The notes below the pieces were generated by a model. That model worked only from the letters and a program-made list of their open reading frames with translations, was not told the DNA's origin and ran no database searches. Of a DNA stretch of 16,465 bases, positions 14,157 through 16,465 are shown one piece after another. The DNA lies in NCBI GenBank assembly GCA_964561495.1, contig CAZLPW010000043.1:1-16465 (forward strand), in the 5' to 3' direction. The position numbers were made by a program, and so were the translations under genes. Position 1 is the first letter of the stretch; the number at the start of each line of letters is the position of its first letter. Source of the stretch: CAZLPW01 sp964561495. GTDB taxonomy: Bacteria; Fidelibacterota; Marinisomatia; Marinisomatales; UBA1611.

Positions 14157-16076
14157 ATGAGAATCTTTAAATACTTAGTTTTGTCTATAGCTCTAGCCTT
14201 TTATGGCTGTTCAAATAAAACTGAACAAAAATCAAAAAAAACAAATCAGACATCCTACAAAACTGATAAAGATACTAAAACAAGCAAATTCGATGGTGGA
14301 TATGGTTTTGAAGATATAGCTGATAGCCTAGGGTTTATAACCTACAGATGGGATGAGGAAAGAGATAGAACATTTTTTGGAGATCCAAAAGCAAAAAAGG
14401 GTGGAACAATTAATTATATACATACCTATTTCCCAAACACTATGCGTGTTCATGGTCAGAACTCCAGTTTAGTGATTAATAGTCAAACCATCCAGAGCTT
14501 ATGTTATGAATCTTTGCTTGGGTTACACCCTGTTACCTTAGAATTTATTCCAGATTTAGCAACACACTGGCACATATCTGATGATAAAATGACATATAAA
14601 TTTCGTATCAACCCAGATGCGAGATGGTGGGATGGAGTTCCAGTTACTTCTGATGATATTATAGCAACTTGGGACCTGATGATGGATGAAACAATTCTCG
14701 AACCGTCTTCACAGCTTACTTATCAAAAATTTGAAAGACCAGTTGCTGAATCAAAATATATTGTTTCCGTTAAATCTAAAAATTTAAACTGGAGAAATTT
14801 ACTTTATTTTTCAGTAAGCATGGCGCTCCACCCGCATCATATACTTAAAGATCTTGATGGTACTGATTTTTTAGAGAGGTATGCATTCTCTATGATTCCA
14901 GGCACGGGTCCATATATGATAGATGAAAAAAATATTAAGAATCAAGAATCATTTATTTTAGAGAGAAGAGATGACTATTGGGCAAAGGATTATCCTATGA
15001 AACGATATCTCTATAATTTTGACAAAATTAAAATTTCATCCATAAAAGAAAATGATGCACTAATTTATGAAAAATTTAAAAAAGGTGAGCAAGACATATA
15101 TCAGGTTAGAAAGGCTCGAAGATGGGTAGAGGAAACTAATTTTGAGGCTACAAACAAAGGATGGGTAAAAAAGCATAAGATCTATTCTGATATTCCTGTT
15201 GGCACAACTGGATATTTTTTAAATATGAGAGAGTGGCCTTTCAACGATAAGAAAGTTAGATATGCTTTTTCATACCTCCATGATAGAGAAAAAATCAACA
15301 AGGAGTTGATGTATAATGAGTATGTTCCTATTAACTCACAGTACTCGGGTTCTGTTTATGAGAACCCTGACAATGAAAAATTCGAATATAATCCAGAAAA
15401 AGCCATCCGATTATTAAGTGAAGCTGGATACACAAAAAGAAATTCTGATGGATGGCTTGTTCATGAAAGTACAGGAAAGGTTCTTCGCTTTGAAATAAAT
15501 ATATATAAATCCATTGAAGATAGGGTTACCACAATGCAGCAAATGCTTAAGGAGTATGGCATCGACATGCAGATTAAGTTTATGGATTTTAATTCAATCA
15601 TTAAAAATGTTAATGAAAGAAATTTCAAGCTGACTATGTTTAGATATACTGGATTGGTTTTTCCTAATCCTGAAACATCAATGGAATCATCACTAGCAGA
15701 TAAAAACAACAATAATAATATTTGGGGTTTTAAAAACGACAGGGTAGATGAATTATTAAAAGAGTATGATGTAGCATTTGATATTGAAGAAAGAATTAAA
15801 ATTATTAGAGAAATTGATGGAATATGGGCCGAAACACATCCGACTTCCTATGGATTAGGAGAAAACAGCAGAAAAACAATGTGGTGGAATAAGTTTGGAT
15901 ATCCAGACTGGGTTCACTCCAGATATGGTGGAGAGTTCTGGGACGCATTTAGTTATTGGTGGTTTGATGAAAGCGCAGATGCAAGACTTAAATCTGCAAT
16001 GACAAATGATCAAAGCTTACCCATTGATCCCGTTGAAATAAAATATTGGCCTGCATACAAATTAAATAGCCAATAG
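14157..16076 (+). CDS. yejA: YejA-like peptide-binding lipoprotein of an ABC importer
   Basis: 639 residues, family 5 extracellular solute-binding protein (SBP_bac_5). The signal ends A-F-Y-G-C19, so it is a lipoprotein here, while E. coli YejA is periplasmic. After a Lys/Thr-rich linker, the YejA-type opening appears: Y-R-W-D-E-E-R-D-R then F-G-D-P-K-A-K-K-G-G-T-I-N-Y near residues 64-90. Other family marks are W-D-G-V-P-V-T-S-D-D-I (about 162-172), G-T-G-P-Y-M-I (about 248-254), V-R-Y-A-F-S-Y-L (about 367) and G-W-L-V-H-E near 440. In E. coli this system (YejABEF) imports oligopeptides and microcin C. It is followed after 15 nt by the yejB-like permease, and the ATPase is expected beyond the window. 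The Shine-Dalgarno is weak (AAGAGA). Confidence 0.88.
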   Translation: MRIFKYLVLSIALAFYGCSNKTEQKSKKTNQTSYKTDKDTKTSKFDGGYGFEDIADSLGFITYRWDEERDRTFFGDPKAKKGGTINYIHTYFPNTMRVHGQNSSLVINSQTIQSLCYESLLGLHPVTLEFIPDLATHWHISDDKMTYKFRINPDARWWDGVPVTSDDIIATWDLMMDETILEPSSQLTYQKFERPVAESKYIVSVKSKNLNWRNLLYFSVSMALHPHHILKDLDGTDFLERYAFSMIPGTGPYMIDEKNIKNQESFILERRDDYWAKDYPMKRYLYNFDKIKISSIKENDALIYEKFKKGEQDIYQVRKARRWVEETNFEATNKGWVKKHKIYSDIPVGTTGYFLNMREWPFNDKKVRYAFSYLHDREKINKELMYNEYVPINSQYSGSVYENPDNEKFEYNPEKAIRLLSEAGYTKRNSDGWLVHESTGKVLRFEINIYKSIEDRVTTMQQMLKEYGIDMQIKFMDFNSIIKNVNERNFKLTMFRYTGLVFPNPETSMESSLADKNNNNNIWGFKNDRVDELLKEYDVAFDIEERIKIIREIDGIWAETHPTSYGLGENSRKTMWWNKFGYPDWVHSRYGGEFWDAFSYWWFDESADARLKSAMTNDQSLPIDPVEIKYWPAYKLNSQ

Positions 16077-16091
16077 AAAGTATTGCTCTAA

Positions 16092-16465
16092 ATGGCAAAT
16101 TATATTTTTAGGCGTTTACTTTTAATGATCCCTACATTTTTGGGTTCTACGGTGCTTGTATTTACAATTCTACAGCTTGCTCCTGGTGGTCCAATAGAAC
16201 AGATAATGTTAAATCTTCAAATGGGTGGTGTTTTTGGGGCAGGCGGAGGTGGGCTAGACTCTGATGGCGGTATGTCCCTACCACCAAAAGCTTTAAAGGA
16301 GTTAGAAAGGTTTTATGGATTTGACAAACCAATTTATAAACGTTATTTAAGCTGGCTTGGTGTTTGGCCTAGAGAAATAAAGCATCGAGACTTCGTTATT
16401 CCAAGTGGTGACACATACTTTGAAAAAAGAGTTGGCAAGAGAGATGGCCAAATATGGAAGGTTGA
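16092..16465 (+). CDS. yejB: YejB-like ABC importer permease (N-terminal part, cut by window)
   Basis: The first 124 codons are visible and run off the right edge. It starts M-A-N-Y-I-F-R-R-L-L-L-M-I-P-T-F-L-G with a first membrane helix (about residues 8-28) that ends L-Q-L-A-P-G-G-P, the classic N-terminus of DppB/OppB/YejB permeases. The Gly-rich stretch G-A-G-G-G-G-L (about 47-53), L-E-R-F-Y-G-F-D-K-P and R-Y-L-S-W-L match the long periplasmic insert of YejB rather than plain DppB. It is 15 nt after the YejA-like gene on the same strand and surely in one operon with it. Confidence 0.88.
   Translation, partial: MANYIFRRLLLMIPTFLGSTVLVFTILQLAPGGPIEQIMLNLQMGGVFGAGGGGLDSDGGMSLPPKALKELERFYGFDKPIYKRYLSWLGVWPREIKHRDFVIPSGDTYFEKRVGKRDGQIWKV

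Noticed and set aside
1..16465. CRISPR arrays, insertion sequences, rRNA
   Set aside because: None seen: the tandem repeats are in-frame protein repeats without spacers, and no transposase-like frame or rRNA signature is present.

Overview
The window is AT-rich bacterial DNA holding 14 protein-coding genes (two cut by the window edges) and one tRNA. Lipoprotein signals, exported beta-rich proteins, many long-insert Ig and propeller repeats, and weak or absent Shine-Dalgarno sites at most starts point to a Gram-negative of the Fibrobacterota-Chlorobiota-Bacteroidota type, possibly a marine lineage such as Marinimicrobia (SAR406). The lineage is an inference from style, not from a marker gene. 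UGA is an ordinary stop here (it ends the gene at 13005-13715), which matters for the main finding.

Layout. 1-2276 (-) is a large exported protein, cut at its C-terminus: signal peptide, at least seven 29-residue repeats in exact 87-bp register, then about seven propeller-like blades. A 362-bp divergent spacer carries a possible structured leader that could mask its strong ribosome binding site. 2639-4015 (+) is a GT-B-like glycosyltransferase with an unusual C-terminal extension. It converges on 4022-5353 (-), an exported protein with an AsmA-like end and a pseudopilin-like insert.

5447-7950 (+) is the most interesting part: a tight operon of a SUI1/YciH translation factor, a metallophosphoesterase-fold lipoprotein with an in-frame UGA (5908-5910), a membrane-anchored rhodanese, and a MauE/DoxX-like membrane protein with a Cys-Gly-Cys motif. 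The UGA falls where the family normally has the second Cys of a Pro-Cys-Gly-Cys motif. It is followed by a 7-bp hairpin with a GGUCU loop starting 18 nt after the UGA, the same loop and spacing as the E. coli fdhF SECIS. I therefore read 5764-7002 as one selenoprotein gene of 412 residues rather than a broken gene, with the operon forming a candidate periplasmic thiol/selenol redox system. tRNA-Gly(GCC) and its terminator follow.

8086-12978 (-) encodes a small membrane protein, two adjacent lipoproteins each with six Ig-like domains (probably a gene duplication), and an exported protein of unknown function. 13005-14092 (+) encodes a likely outer-membrane barrel and a small exported/membrane protein, with only 26 bp separating it from the divergent operon. 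14157 to the end (+) is the start of a YejABEF-type oligopeptide/microcin C ABC importer: a lipoprotein YejA and the first part of the permease YejB.
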